A DNA stretch of 64,000 nucleotides from Cohnella algarum (GTDB lineage Bacteria; Bacillota; Bacilli; Paenibacillales; Paenibacillaceae): the NCBI RefSeq assembly GCF_016937515.1, contig NZ_JAFHKM010000002.1, forward strand, positions 1,421,001 to 1,485,000. The letters run 5' to 3'. A model generated the notes under the pieces. That model worked only from the letters and a program-made list of their open reading frames with translations. It did not search any database and had not been told where the DNA came from. Both the position numbers and the translations under genes were made by a program. Positions within the stretch are counted from its first letter, which is position 1, and every line of letters begins with the position of its first letter. Shown piece after piece: positions 1-8,715 of the stretch.

Positions 1-462
1 ATCCGCCATCGCCGCCTATGCAGAAGCCGGCGGCGGGTGGCTCGCCTGGCATTCGGGACTTGCCTCTTACCGGACGGACGGGGCGTATGTCGGCATGCTG
101 CGCGGCTATTTCCTCCATCATCCCGAACGTCACCGGCCCGTGCGCTATAGCGCGGAAGCGGCCGGCCCGCTCGCGGGAGGCTTCCCGGAGGGCGATCCGG
201 GAAGCGGCTCGGGCGCCGCGAATCCGGCCGCGTCGTTCGAATTCGCGGACGAGCATTATTTTGTCGCGTGCGACGAACCGAATACGACGGTTTTCCTCCG
301 CTCCGAATCCGCCGACGGGGAGTCGATCGCCGGGTGGGCGCATGCTTACGGCAAAGGCCGGGTATGCTGCTTGACCCCGCCCACACTCCCGAAGGGCTGC
401 TTCACCCCGGTACGGTCGGCACGCTCGGAAGGTGCGTCGCCTGGATCGCGAATATCGGATAG
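1..462 (+). CDS. ThuA-like protein, 3' part, with a one-base frameshift
   Basis: The gene enters from outside the window. Frame 2 from base 2 reads a Gly-rich GGGWLAWHSGL segment, then HHPERH and AYGKGRV, the pattern of ThuA-like (trehalose-utilisation, glutamine-amidotransferase-fold) proteins that accompany sugar operons. After GRVCCLTP the frame fails. Adding one C to the CCCC run at 375-378 restores TPAHTPEGLLHPG and a normal end at 460-462. The missing base is probably a sequencing error. The gene is convergent with the next one, with no gap between stop codons. The family assignment rests on the C-terminal half only. Confidence 0.6.
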
Positions 463-1176
463 TCAATACGGGTAGGGGTAGGGGTAGGGGTAATACGGCG
501 CGGGCTGTGCGGCCGCATAATTCGCGAAGCTCGCATAGCCCGGATAGCCCGGATAATTCGCGTAGTAGCCTTGCGGATAGAACGGTGCGGGAGGTTCGGG
601 GGCCGTCTCGGGCGACGGCGCGGCCGCTTGCGCGAGACGGTCGTCCATGCTCGGAGCGAAGCCCGCGGGCGGCCCTAAAATGACGGACTGCCGAATCGGC
701 TCCACCGCCTTCTCGTATTCTTTTTCATCCACGGAGTAAGCAAGCTGCATGATTTGCCCCGGCGTCATCCGAAGGAAATCGGAACCGTACACGATATCGG
801 GCGTCGGCCGGTCGAAAACGGTCAGAATATGCGTGTCGTCCTCAAGCCCCACGATCCAGTGGAACCAGCCTTTGGGGAACATGGAGGCCTGGCCCGGCTT
901 CAGCCGGTAGGACATCAATTTTTGCGTAAACGGATTGAACACGGTCGTCGCGACCTCGCCGCCGATGACAAAGACGAGCTCGTTCACATTCGTGTGCCAG
1001 TGAGGCTGAATAATGATCCCTTTGTTCATGCGAACGTTGAAAAAGCCCGTCTGAATCGCCGGCAGCTGCTCCGCGAACAGCTGCGTAATGTAATTGTCCG
1101 CATCCCGGCGGTACGTGACGACTTCGTTGGAGTCGCCCGTCAAGGTAAGCGACGGCGACGTTAAAACCGGATCCAC
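463..1176 (-). CDS. Cupin-domain protein with Tyr/Pro/Gly-rich tail
   Basis: This 237-residue protein has an oxalate-decarboxylase-like cupin core. It contains PHWHTNVNELVFVI (the His-His-Glu metal-binding strand), a GEVATTVF strand and a second half with GWFHWIVG. The last ~45 residues are low complexity, rich in Tyr, Pro, Gly and Ala, and end in repeated Pro-Tyr. The tail is encoded by a GGGGTA tandem repeat near 469-493. The start is a GTG at 1176, chosen because GGGAGG lies six bases upstream. Single cupins with such tails occur on endospore surfaces (family knowledge), so a spore-coat role is plausible but inferred. It is not a two-cupin OxdC. Confidence 0.7.
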   Translation of the reverse strand: MDPVLTSPSLTLTGDSNEVVTYRRDADNYITQLFAEQLPAIQTGFFNVRMNKGIIIQPHWHTNVNELVFVIGGEVATTVFNPFTQKLMSYRLKPGQASMFPKGWFHWIVGLEDDTHILTVFDRPTPDIVYGSDFLRMTPGQIMQLAYSVDEKEYEKAVEPIRQSVILGPPAGFAPSMDDRLAQAAAPSPETAPEPPAPFYPQGYYANYPGYPGYASFANYAAAQPAPYYPYPYPYPY

Positions 1177-1338
1177 AAGCTTTTTCCTCCCGCATAGGTT
1201 AATGTCTATCCATATGTATGCATAAACCGGCGGAATGCTCCTCGCTGGAAATGCAAGCCCTCCCGACCGAACCTCGTCTTGTTCCGCGCGATAAAGCCTT
1301 GGCCGCCAGGAACGCCGGTAGCGCAAGGGCGTTTGTGC

Positions 1339-1350
1339 TATAATCGATTA
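1339..1350 (+). promoter_or_regulatory. -10 box overlapping a small palindrome upstream of TetR gene
   Basis: TATAAT at 1339-1344 overlaps the perfect palindrome TAATCGATTA (1341-1350), about 25 bases before the TetR start codon. The position suits autoregulation by the TetR protein. This is inferred from position only. Confidence 0.4.
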
Positions 1351-1372
1351 CGGAAAAAACGAACAAGGACGG

Positions 1373-1981
1373 ATGAACATGCCCGATTATGACGAGGCCG
1401 GTACCGGCCGTTCCGCTCCTCGCGGAAGGCCGAGAAGCAGGGAAGTCCATGAGCGCATCCTGGATGCCGCCATCGCTTCGCTCGCCGAGACCGGCGTCGA
1501 GAAACTAAGCATCGAGGCGGTCGCCCAGCGGGCCGGAGTCGGGAAAACGTCCATTTATCGCAGATGGAGCCGTAAAGAAGACCTGGTGGCGGACGCTCTC
1601 GAACGATTGAAGCCCCGCTCGGAACGCCGACGCGGGGCGAACTGCGCGAAGATATGTTCGAGCTGGCGCACGGCTTCGCTCAGAGCATGAACAACCCGCT
1701 GGGCAAGCAAATGCTTTCCGTGCTGGTCTCCGCTTTGTCCGGGAGCTCGGAAATTTCGGAGCTGTACTGGCAGAAGCACTCCTTGCCCAAAACGAAGGAA
1801 ATCGCCGAATGGTTCGAGCGCTATCATCGGAAGGAGCCGCTTCGGGAGGATGCGAACCTCGAGGTCGTCTCCGAGTTTCTGATCGGCTTTATCATGTACC
1901 AGCTGTTGATGAAACCCGCTTCCGCCGATTTGGAAGATCGGCTGAACGCCGGAATCGACCTGATTTTGAACGGAATACGCC
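1373..1981 (+). CDS. TetR-family regulator, frameshifted and missing its own stop
   Basis: The N-terminal third is a typical TetR helix-turn-helix (RILDAAIASLAETG, then VGKTSIYRRWSRKEDL), after a GRPRSREVHERI lead. The frame breaks after LERLKP. One extra C in the CCCC run at 1613-1616 gives PPLGTPTRGELREDMFELAHG and the rest of a normal ligand-binding domain to IDLILNGIRQ. No stop codon follows; the sequence passes directly into a truncated SDR gene in another frame. The end given is where TetR homology ceases. RBS AAGGACGG precedes the ATG. A TetR-SDR pair would be a normal regulator-target arrangement. Confidence 0.7.
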
Positions 1982-2458
1982 AACCTCCCGCCCGAAACGA
2001 TGGCGGACCCCGGGCGATCGGATCTCGCGATGGCTTCGCTCTCCCCGTCCGCCAGAGGCCAAACCCGCTACTCCACGTCCAAGCTGTGCAACCTCTATTT
2101 CGCTTACGGGCTCGATGAGCGGCTTCGGCAAGCGGGCCGGGCGATCGAGGTCCATGCTTTCAATCCGGGCATGATGCCCGGCTCCGGACTCGCCCGGGAC
2201 TACAGCCCGCTGGCCCGCTTCGCCTGGAACTCGATATTGCCGCTGCTGCGTTTCGTCCGTCCGGGCGTGCGCACGACCCGGCAATCCGGAGCCGACCTGG
2301 CGCGGCTGGTCGCAAGCGAGCCGCCGGGCCGAACGAGCGGAACGTACTGGGACGGCTCCAAGCCCATCCCCTCTTCCCCGGAATCCTACAGCCGGGAGCG
2401 CGCCGCGGAACTTTGGAGCTGGAGCGCGGGCAAACTCGGCCTGGCCGAACATGTCTAG
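1979..2458 (+). pseudogene. Short-chain dehydrogenase, 5'-truncated
   Basis: Only the C-terminal half of an SDR remains. It starts near NLPPETMADPG and contains the catalytic Tyr-x-x-x-Lys as RYSTSKLCN, followed by FNPGMMPGSGLARD and a C-terminal tail typical of protochlorophyllide-reductase/retinol-dehydrogenase-like SDRs. The Rossmann GxxxGxG half and the catalytic Ser are absent. The remaining sequence abuts the end of the TetR homology at about 1979, so a deletion or assembly join removed the TetR stop, the intergenic region and the SDR start. No start codon with an RBS fits the remnant. Confidence 0.7.
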
Positions 2459-2495
2459 AGGATCGTTAGAGGAGAATCAAGGGATTCGGTCGTCC

Positions 2496-2915
2496 TTACC
2501 TCTTCGTAAAAATTTGAAAAACGACGCCGAACCGGTCCGTTACCTGGCCGTACGCCGGACTGAAGTAGACTTCCTGCAGCGGAAAGTCGACTTGCCCGTC
2601 CTGCCGCAGCGCGTCAAAAAGCGCCTGCGCCTCCTCCGCATCGTTCGCGGTCAGGCAAAGGCTGACGCGGTTTCCCTCGCGGTTCGGCTGACCGGGCAGA
2701 ACATCGGCCACGAACAGCTTCCCGTCCCCGACCTTCAGAACGGAATGCGCCACCCGCCCTTTGTCCTCGGCGGGCAAGGCGGCTTCCGGGCCGCTCGGCG
2801 CGTCTCCGAACGTTTGCATAAAAACAACTTCCGCGCCGAGCGCCAGCTTGTAAAACTCGATCGCGTCCTTGGCTTTGCCGTCCAGCATGATGTACGGGGT
2901 CAATTCGAAATTCAT
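2496..2915 (-). CDS. VOC/PhnB-like family protein
   Basis: This 139-residue protein has the PhnB-type glyoxalase/bleomycin-resistance fold. The first strand is LTPYIMLDGKAKDAIEFYKLALGA, the middle has AHSVLKVGDGKLFVAD, and it ends with GQVTDRFGVVFQIF. Members of this family in Firmicutes are often annotated as YjdN/PhnB-like; the substrate is unknown. The ATG has RBS AAGGAG eight bases upstream. It is transcribed alone, convergent with the SDR remnant. Confidence 0.8.
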   Translation of the reverse strand: MNFELTPYIMLDGKAKDAIEFYKLALGAEVVFMQTFGDAPSGPEAALPAEDKGRVAHSVLKVGDGKLFVADVLPGQPNREGNRVSLCLTANDAEEAQALFDALRQDGQVDFPLQEVYFSPAYGQVTDRFGVVFQIFTKR

Positions 2916-3030
2916 CGGTTTGCAGCTCCTTTTGTCCGGGTGATTAGAGTTTTTTCGAACTCGGAGCCAGTATAAACGTTAAACGCGACAGCTTTCGTCT
3001 TATTTAAATCAATGAATCCGATCAAACGGT

Positions 3031-3882
3031 TCACTCCGGATGCTGCGGAGACAAATGCAGCTCCCGGTATTTGGCGGGCGTAATGCCTTCTTTCCGGCGG
3101 AAGGTGGCGACGAAATGGCTGACGTCGTTAAACCCGGTCATGGCGGCCACCTCTTTCAGCGCCATGCCGGGCGTCGCGATCATGATCTTCTTCGCTTCGC
3201 GAATGCGGAGCCGGATCAGAAAGGAATAAGGGCTCATCCCGAACGCGTCCTGGAACAGCTCGTTCAAATAGGAAACGCTCATCTGGGCCTGCTCGGCGAT
3301 TTCCGGCAGCCCGATATTGGCCGAGCGGTTGCGCTCCATCCATTGCACGACCGGGCGCAGCTTGTCGTAAAACTGCGAGAGGGAGGGCTGGTCGTTTCGC
3401 CGTCCGAATTTGCGCAGCAGCATGAGAAAATGGTACATCTCGGTGGACGATTCCAGGCCGGAAAACTCGGGATCCCGGCCGGCCTTGTCGATCATGTCCC
3501 GGATGGCGTCGGCAAACGATACCTTCTCCGTTTCGGTGTACAGGGCGGAAACGTTCATGTCCAGCGAATCCAGAATCGCCGAAGCGGCCGCGCCGCCGAA
3601 CGTTACGTACACCGTCGACCAGCGGTCCGAAACCGGGAAGTAGCGATGCGGGGTAAACGGGGTCAGCAGCACGCCCTTGCCCGGCGTCAGCATGACCTGC
3701 CCGCCCTGGAACTCGAAGGAGCCCTCTCCCTCCAGCGTCTGCAGCCAATGATAATAGGGATAGCCGTCGGGCCGGTCGAAAATCCGCTCCCACGCGCTGT
3801 AGCCGATCGTTTCGATAAAGAGCGGAAGAGACCGTTCCACCGACGTAAACACGTTGCGAATGTTGTCATCGCCCCATTTCAT
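3031..3882 (-). CDS. AraC-family regulator of the galactan locus (inferred)
   Basis: This ~283-residue protein has an N-terminal cupin-like sensor (GEGSFEFQGG, GKGVLLTPFTPHRYFP) and a C-terminal double helix-turn-helix of about 100 residues (IGLPEIAEQAQMSVSYLNELF, then LKEVAAMTGFNDVSHFVATFRR). Two ATG codons lie two codons apart. GGAGGG touches the first, so the second at 3882 is preferred. It lies 146 bases downstream of the cytoplasmic GH53 gene on the same strand, and so is probably the last gene of, or controlled with, the gan operon. A candidate binding site is the shared palindrome upstream of both gan promoters. Confidence 0.85.
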   Translation of the reverse strand: MKWGDDNIRNVFTSVERSLPLFIETIGYSAWERIFDRPDGYPYYHWLQTLEGEGSFEFQGGQVMLTPGKGVLLTPFTPHRYFPVSDRWSTVYVTFGGAAASAILDSLDMNVSALYTETEKVSFADAIRDMIDKAGRDPEFSGLESSTEMYHFLMLLRKFGRRNDQPSLSQFYDKLRPVVQWMERNRSANIGLPEIAEQAQMSVSYLNELFQDAFGMSPYSFLIRLRIREAKKIMIATPGMALKEVAAMTGFNDVSHFVATFRRKEGITPAKYRELHLSPQHPE

Positions 3883-4028
3883 GCGCATCCCTCCCTGCCG
3901 GTTGTTCTCTCATTATCCGACAAGGGAGGGCGCTTTTTCAACGGTTCGCTTGCCTGCCCGGACAGCCCAGTCCAACGCTCTCGGGTGCGGACCGTTCGGT
4001 CGCCGCCACCCCGCTAAGCCGCTATTCG

Positions 4029-5075
4029 CTATTCCTTGAACGCGTCCAGCGAGGGCAGCCTGTTGCCGGCGTAATCGAACAGCGTCAGGTTCGACCAGTT
4101 GTTCTCGTGCCCGACGGACCAGGCCGGCTTGGACGGAATCCAGCAGGGCTCCCAGTAGTAAACGCCGGCGCCGTGCCCTCCGGGCGTCGCGCGAACGGTT
4201 TCCATCAGCTTGCGAAGCCACGCCGCCTGTCCTTCCGGGCTCGCCGGATAGCCGGGGTACAGCCACTCCTCGGCATTGAAAATAAGCGGCTGCTCGTCGG
4301 GCGGCGTCATCGTCCACGGATAGGCGGCTTCCACGACGACGATATCCTTGCCGTAGCGGCTTGCGAGATCCGCGAGATTTTCCGTCAAATCCTCGAGCGT
4401 CCCGTGCCACCAGGAGTAATAGGAAAGCCCGATCACATCGAAATCGACGTTCATTTCGGCCATCTTGTCGAAAAAATAGCGGCTGCCGGCGTTGTCCCCG
4501 CCCCGGTCGATATGAATCATGACCGGAACCGGCGCCGCGCCCTCCAGCGCTTCGTTCAGCCCCCGAATGCCCGCGCGGACAAGCTCTCCGAGCTTGCGCC
4601 ACTGCTCCCCGGTGTTCCATTCCCCGTCGACGCGTCCTTCGCTCCATATCATGCCGTTCGTAATCTCGTTGCCGATCTGCACCATGTCCGGCAGCGTGCC
4701 TTGCCTTTTCAACGCTTCGATCGTATCGCGGGTAAACGTCCGGACGGCGTCGGTCAATTCGGCGAACGGCAGCTTCTCCCATGCCTTCGGCATGTGCTGC
4801 TTGGACGGATCGGCCCAATAATCGGAATAGTGAAAATCGAGCAGAAAATGCAAGCCTTTCTCTTTGATCCGCTTGGCCATTTTTTTCGTTTTTTCGAGAT
4901 TGCAATAATCGAAGGCCGGCTCGTTCCAAAGCCGCAGCCTCGCGGAATTGATCCCGCTGTCCTTCAGGATGTCGAGGACGTCCCGCTTTCTCCCGTTTTC
5001 GTAGTAAGCGCCGCCCTCCGTCTCGATTTCGTCGACGAACGAGATGTCCGCGCCTTTCAGAAATTCCTTTTGCAT
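4029..5075 (-). CDS. Arabinogalactan endo-1,4-beta-galactosidase, GH53, no signal peptide
   Basis: This 348-residue enzyme spans the full GH53 (beta/alpha)8 barrel. The acid/base is Glu137 in QIGNE and the nucleophile is Glu249 in VVVEAAYPW. Further family motifs are GADISFVDEIE, ARLRLW, LDFHYSDYWADP and YYWEPCWIPS. It lacks a signal peptide, so it should act in the cytoplasm on galacto-oligosaccharides imported by GanSPQ. A second, secreted GH53 lies upstream in the cluster. It follows ganQ in the same operon. Confidence 0.9.
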   Translation of the reverse strand: MQKEFLKGADISFVDEIETEGGAYYENGRKRDVLDILKDSGINSARLRLWNEPAFDYCNLEKTKKMAKRIKEKGLHFLLDFHYSDYWADPSKQHMPKAWEKLPFAELTDAVRTFTRDTIEALKRQGTLPDMVQIGNEITNGMIWSEGRVDGEWNTGEQWRKLGELVRAGIRGLNEALEGAAPVPVMIHIDRGGDNAGSRYFFDKMAEMNVDFDVIGLSYYSWWHGTLEDLTENLADLASRYGKDIVVVEAAYPWTMTPPDEQPLIFNAEEWLYPGYPASPEGQAAWLRKLMETVRATPGGHGAGVYYWEPCWIPSKPAWSVGHENNWSNLTLFDYAGNRLPSLDAFKE

Positions 5076-5104
5076 CGTATGATTTCTCCTTCTCTCTTTC
5101 GAAT

Positions 5105-5946
5105 TCAGCCTTTCGTCCCCCGGCCGTCAGCCCGGAAATGAAAAACCGCTGCAAAAACAGATACACCAGCGCGACCGGAAGCGCAATCAGAATGGCGCCC
5201 GCGGTGAATACGGTGAAATGGTTCGAATACTTTTCCGTGACGAAGTGATACAAGCCGACCGCCAACGTATACTTGCCGGAATCGTGCAAAATGATCGACG
5301 GCAGGATGAAATCGAAAATCGGCATCATGAAATTGGACAGCGCGACGATCGCCAAAATCGGCGTAATGAGCGGCAGCAAAATCCGGACGAACACGCGCAG
5401 CTGGCCCGCTCCGTCGATCTTCGCCGCGTCGTCCAGCTCCCGGGGAATCGTGTCGAGATACCCTTTGACGAGCCAGGCGTTGAACGGAATCTGCCCCCCG
5501 ACGTAAATGAGGACGAGTCCGGTCAGCGTATTCAAAAGCCCGATCAGGTTCAGGAAAATGTACAGCGCGACCATCGCCATCATGACCGGGAACATCTGCA
5601 GCAGCAAAAACGCATACAATCCGCTTTTGCGGCCGACGAAATCGAACCGGGACAGGGCGTACGCCGTCGCCGAGGTCACGATCACCGAGAGCAGGCTGGT
5701 CGAGGCGGAGACGATCAGCGTATTTTTGTACCAGGTCAGGTAGTCGCTTTCGGGACTCGCGAACAGCCATCTGTAATGCTCAAGGGACGGATGGCGCGGA
5801 AACATGCTGGCCGAGTACAGGCTCGTCCCCGATTGCAACGACAGCCCGGCCGCCCAGGCGAGCGGGTAAAGAATGACGGCGAACGCGACGGCCAAAACGA
5901 GGTAGATGCCGGCCACTTCGAGCCGGGATGCCCAGCTTGCTTTCAT
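5105..5946 (-). CDS. ganQ: Galacto-oligosaccharide ABC permease GanQ (MalG-type), terminal frameshift
   Basis: This MalG-type permease has about six membrane segments and the cytoplasmic EAA-type loop ELDDAAKIDGAGQLRVF that contacts the ATPase. Read literally, the frame runs on through the next gene. Adding one G to the five-base run at 5117-5121 gives the normal MalG ending AGGTKG and a stop at 5105-5107. The ATG at 5946 overlaps the repaired stop of ganP (ATGA), showing translational coupling. Assignment follows the operon order binding protein, GanP, GanQ, GH53. Confidence 0.85.
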
Positions 5947-7270
5947 TGGAAATTCCGCTCCTCCTTGAACGATTTCGACCGGCGGAATTGGAAGAAGGCG
6001 AACGCGATGACGACGAGGCCGATAATCAGGGAAATGGCGGCCGCCATGCTGTAGTTGTTGTTGGTGAACGTCAGCTTGTAAACCCAGGAAATCAGAATGT
6101 CCGTCCCCCGGCCGTCTGGCCCCGAACCGCCGGGCCGCCGCCGTTGAACAAGTAGATGATGTTGAAATTGTTAAAATTGGTCGTGTACTGGATCAGAAGC
6201 AGCGGACCGGTCGCAAACAGCACGTGCGGCAGCGTAATGTGCCGGAACTTCTGCCAGCGGGTTCCCCCGTCCACGTCGGCCGCTTCGTACCATTCGTTCG
6301 AAATGCTCTGCAGCACGCCCGTGAACAGGGCGAATAGAAACGGGAAGCCGAGCCAGGCCTGGATGCCGATCATCGCGAGCTTCGTGTACAGCGGGTCGGT
6401 CAGCCACGGCAAGCCGCTGCCGCCGAACCATCCGGCCAGCGTGCGGTTGATCGCCCCGAATTGGTCGTTGAACAGCGCGGAGAAAATGAGAATCGACACG
6501 AAGTTCGGGACGGCCCAGGGCAGGATCAGCACGGTCCGGATCAGCTTCTTGAACTTGATCCGCTTGTCGTTGACGATCAGCGCGAAAAACAGGCCGATGC
6601 CGATCTGCAGCGACGTCGAGACGACCGTCCAGACGACCGTCCACGAAAAGACGCTGACGAAGGAACGGTTCCAGAGCGGAACCGTGGCCAGCTGGACGAA
6701 ATTGTCGAACCCGACCCAGTCCACCAGATTTTTCGGCGGCGAATTGTACAGGTTGTAGTTCGTAAACGCCAGCGAAATCGCGAATAGCAGCGGGAAGATG
6801 ACGACGAAAACGAGCATCAGGAAGCCGGGAACGGTGAGCAGATACGGGAAGGTCCGCTCGTACCCGGATTTGACCGACTCCTTCCATGTCGGCCGTTCCC
6901 AGCCTTCCCGAATCCGGATCGCCTGCCTGCGCGCGTCGCGGACGTTCAGCGCGTAGAGGCCGATGGCGATCGCGAGCAGCAGCACGGACAAAATGCCGTA
7001 GACGAGCAAAAAGATCGAATGATCCAGCCTCGGGATCGTGCCGAGCGTGTAAATGCCCCAAAGGCCGAGCTGGATGAAATCCGCGAAAACGACCAGAAAC
7101 GCCGCTTCGATGACGATAAAGGCGATTCCTTTCGCATAGCTTCGGTTATACAGCTGCCCCAGGCCGGCAAAAAGGAGCGACAGGACGAGAGCAGCCGCCG
7201 GGCTGTGCCCGGCCCGGCCGTTCGCGCCGCTTCCTTTTTCGCCCGGCGGCCGCTCAAGACGCGTTTCCAT
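5943..7270 (-). CDS. ganP: Galacto-oligosaccharide ABC permease GanP (MalF-type), frameshifted
   Basis: This MalF-type permease has an N-terminal extension with extra membrane segments (AALVLSLLFAGLGQLYNRSY) before the usual core, as in Bacillus GanP. The EAA loop is EWYEAADVDGGTRWQKF. The frame stops early after QTAGGRTF. One added G at the run 6105-6109 yields GGTDILISWVYKLTFTNNNYS and a C-terminus ending NFQ, with a stop overlapping the ganQ start. The same GGCCGGGGGACG context is affected in ganQ. It imports galacto-oligosaccharides together with GanS and GanQ; no ATPase gene is nearby, so a shared MsmX-like ATPase is expected. Confidence 0.85.
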
Positions 7271-7288
7271 CGGGTCTCACCCTCGTTT

Positions 7289-8538
7289 TCATTTGCCGGA
7301 TGCGGCAATTTGCTGCTCGATTTTTTCCACCGTCTCGTCCAGCACCGCCTGAACGTCCTGCCCCTGCAGGATGAAGTCCAGGGCGCTGTCCATCTCCCAC
7401 ACCGGCGTCATTTCCGGCACGTTCGGCATCGGAATGCCGCTGGCGATCTGATCGATGAAGCCCTGGTACAGCGGATCCCCGATTTCCGCCGTGACGGCCG
7501 TCCGCGCCGGAATTTCGCCCGTCGTCTCGTAATAAAGCCGGGCGTTCTCGTCGTTCGTCAAATACGCGGCGAGGTCCATCGCCCATTGCGGGCTGACGGA
7601 ATAGGAGGACACGAACCAGCTTTTGACGCCGACGAAGGAGGGAGAAGGCTTGCCGTTGACGGACGGAAGCGGCGCCGTTCCGAGCTTGTCGCCGAGCTTT
7701 TCCCCGAACGTCTTGAGCGACCATAGTCCGTCGACGACCATGCCGGCCTTGCCTTCCGCGAACAGCGTCTGCATGATGTCGGTCGTGAGCGTCTCGGGGA
7801 TGGCGTTCTCTTTCATGAACGCTTGGTATGCCGTCAACCCTTCCGCCGCGCCGGCGTTGTTCAGCCCGATGTCGGCCACGTCGTAGCTGCCGGGACTTCC
7901 GCCGAAAATGTATCCGCCGTAGTTGGCGATGAACGGGATCGCGTAATAGAAGTCCGGCACGATCAGAAAGCCGAAGCGGTCGTTGGCCGGATCGATCAGG
8001 CCGGCCGCGGCGTCGGCGGCGTCTTCGACGGAAGCCGGCGCTTCCGCGACGAGCTCCTTGTTGTAGTAAAGCGCGTACGTTTCGACCGTAATCGGGTAGC
8101 CGTACGTTTCCCCGTCGTAGCGAACCGCTTCGAGCGCCGCCTCGCTGTAGCCCCCGCCGCCTCGCCGTCCAGCTCGACCGGATCGGCCAGCCCTTGCGCG
8201 ACGACGTCCCCGAGACGGTCCTGCGGCTGATAGAACAAATCCGGTCCTTTGCCGGACGGCGCGGCGAGCGCGAGCTTTTGAACCTGCTCCGCGCCGCTCA
8301 CGGGCGTGACTTCCACTTCGATCCCGGTCTGCTCCGCGTATTTTTGCGCGATCTGCTCGACCGCCTTCAAGTGATTGGCATCGTCGTTCGCCCATACGAC
8401 CAACTTCGCGGGCTTGGCCGCGTCGGTCGCGGATTCGCCCGTCGGAATCGCTTCTCCGCGATCCGGGGCGCACGCCGCCACGACGGCGGACAATACGGCG
8501 ATCGCGACGGCCGCCGACAGTTTTTTGATAACCGGCAT
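7289..8538 (-). CDS. ganS: Galacto-oligosaccharide-binding lipoprotein GanS, frameshifted
   Basis: This is an extracellular solute-binding protein of the MalE type. The signal peptide MPVIKKLSAAVAIAVLSAVVAAC has lipobox VAAC. Then come KLVVWANDD and GPDLFYQPQDRLG, and after the break YGYPITVETYALYYNKEL and KAGMVVDGLWSL. Literal frames split at the five-C run 8151-8155; one extra base joins DGEAAGGYSEAALEAVRYDG. The start at 8538 has a GGGGGA RBS and follows the conserved promoter at 8592-8656. It captures galactan oligomers for GanPQ. Confidence 0.85.
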
Positions 8539-8591
8539 GTTGAGTCCCCCTTGCTTTTCTGCTCCGAACGCGAGGCGTCCGTTCACCTCCG

Positions 8592-8656
8592 ATTATAAAG
8601 CGTTTCCAAACCGCTTTATATATAAGAAATGCCCGCCGGCGATATAAGAATCTTAT
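8592..8656 (-). promoter_or_regulatory. ganS promoter with cre-like site and 13-bp palindrome
   Basis: Read on the minus strand: palindrome ATAAGATTCTTAT (8644-8656), then a shared GC-rich stretch, then TATAAT (8592-8597), 54 bases before the ganS ATG. Overlapping the -10 is TATAAAGCGTTTCCAAA (8594-8610), close to the CcpA cre consensus except at the TG. No good -35 is visible, which suits an activator-dependent promoter. The same layout recurs at 10432-10497. The palindrome is a candidate AraC-regulator site and the cre-like site a candidate for catabolite repression; both are inference. Confidence 0.6.
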
Positions 8657-8715
8657 GTCCGGATCGCGATCGCGAGGACCGGGATTCGGGCGGAAAAATC
8701 AGAAGGCGGGCACCG

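Noticed and set aside
469..493. Telomere-like GGGGTA repeat
   Set aside because: It is the coding sequence of the Pro-Tyr tail of the cupin protein.
3913..5104. Fusion of GanQ with a long C-terminal extension
   Set aside because: The extension is the GH53 gene read in the wrong frame after a missing G; the repaired frame ends with the normal permease tail.
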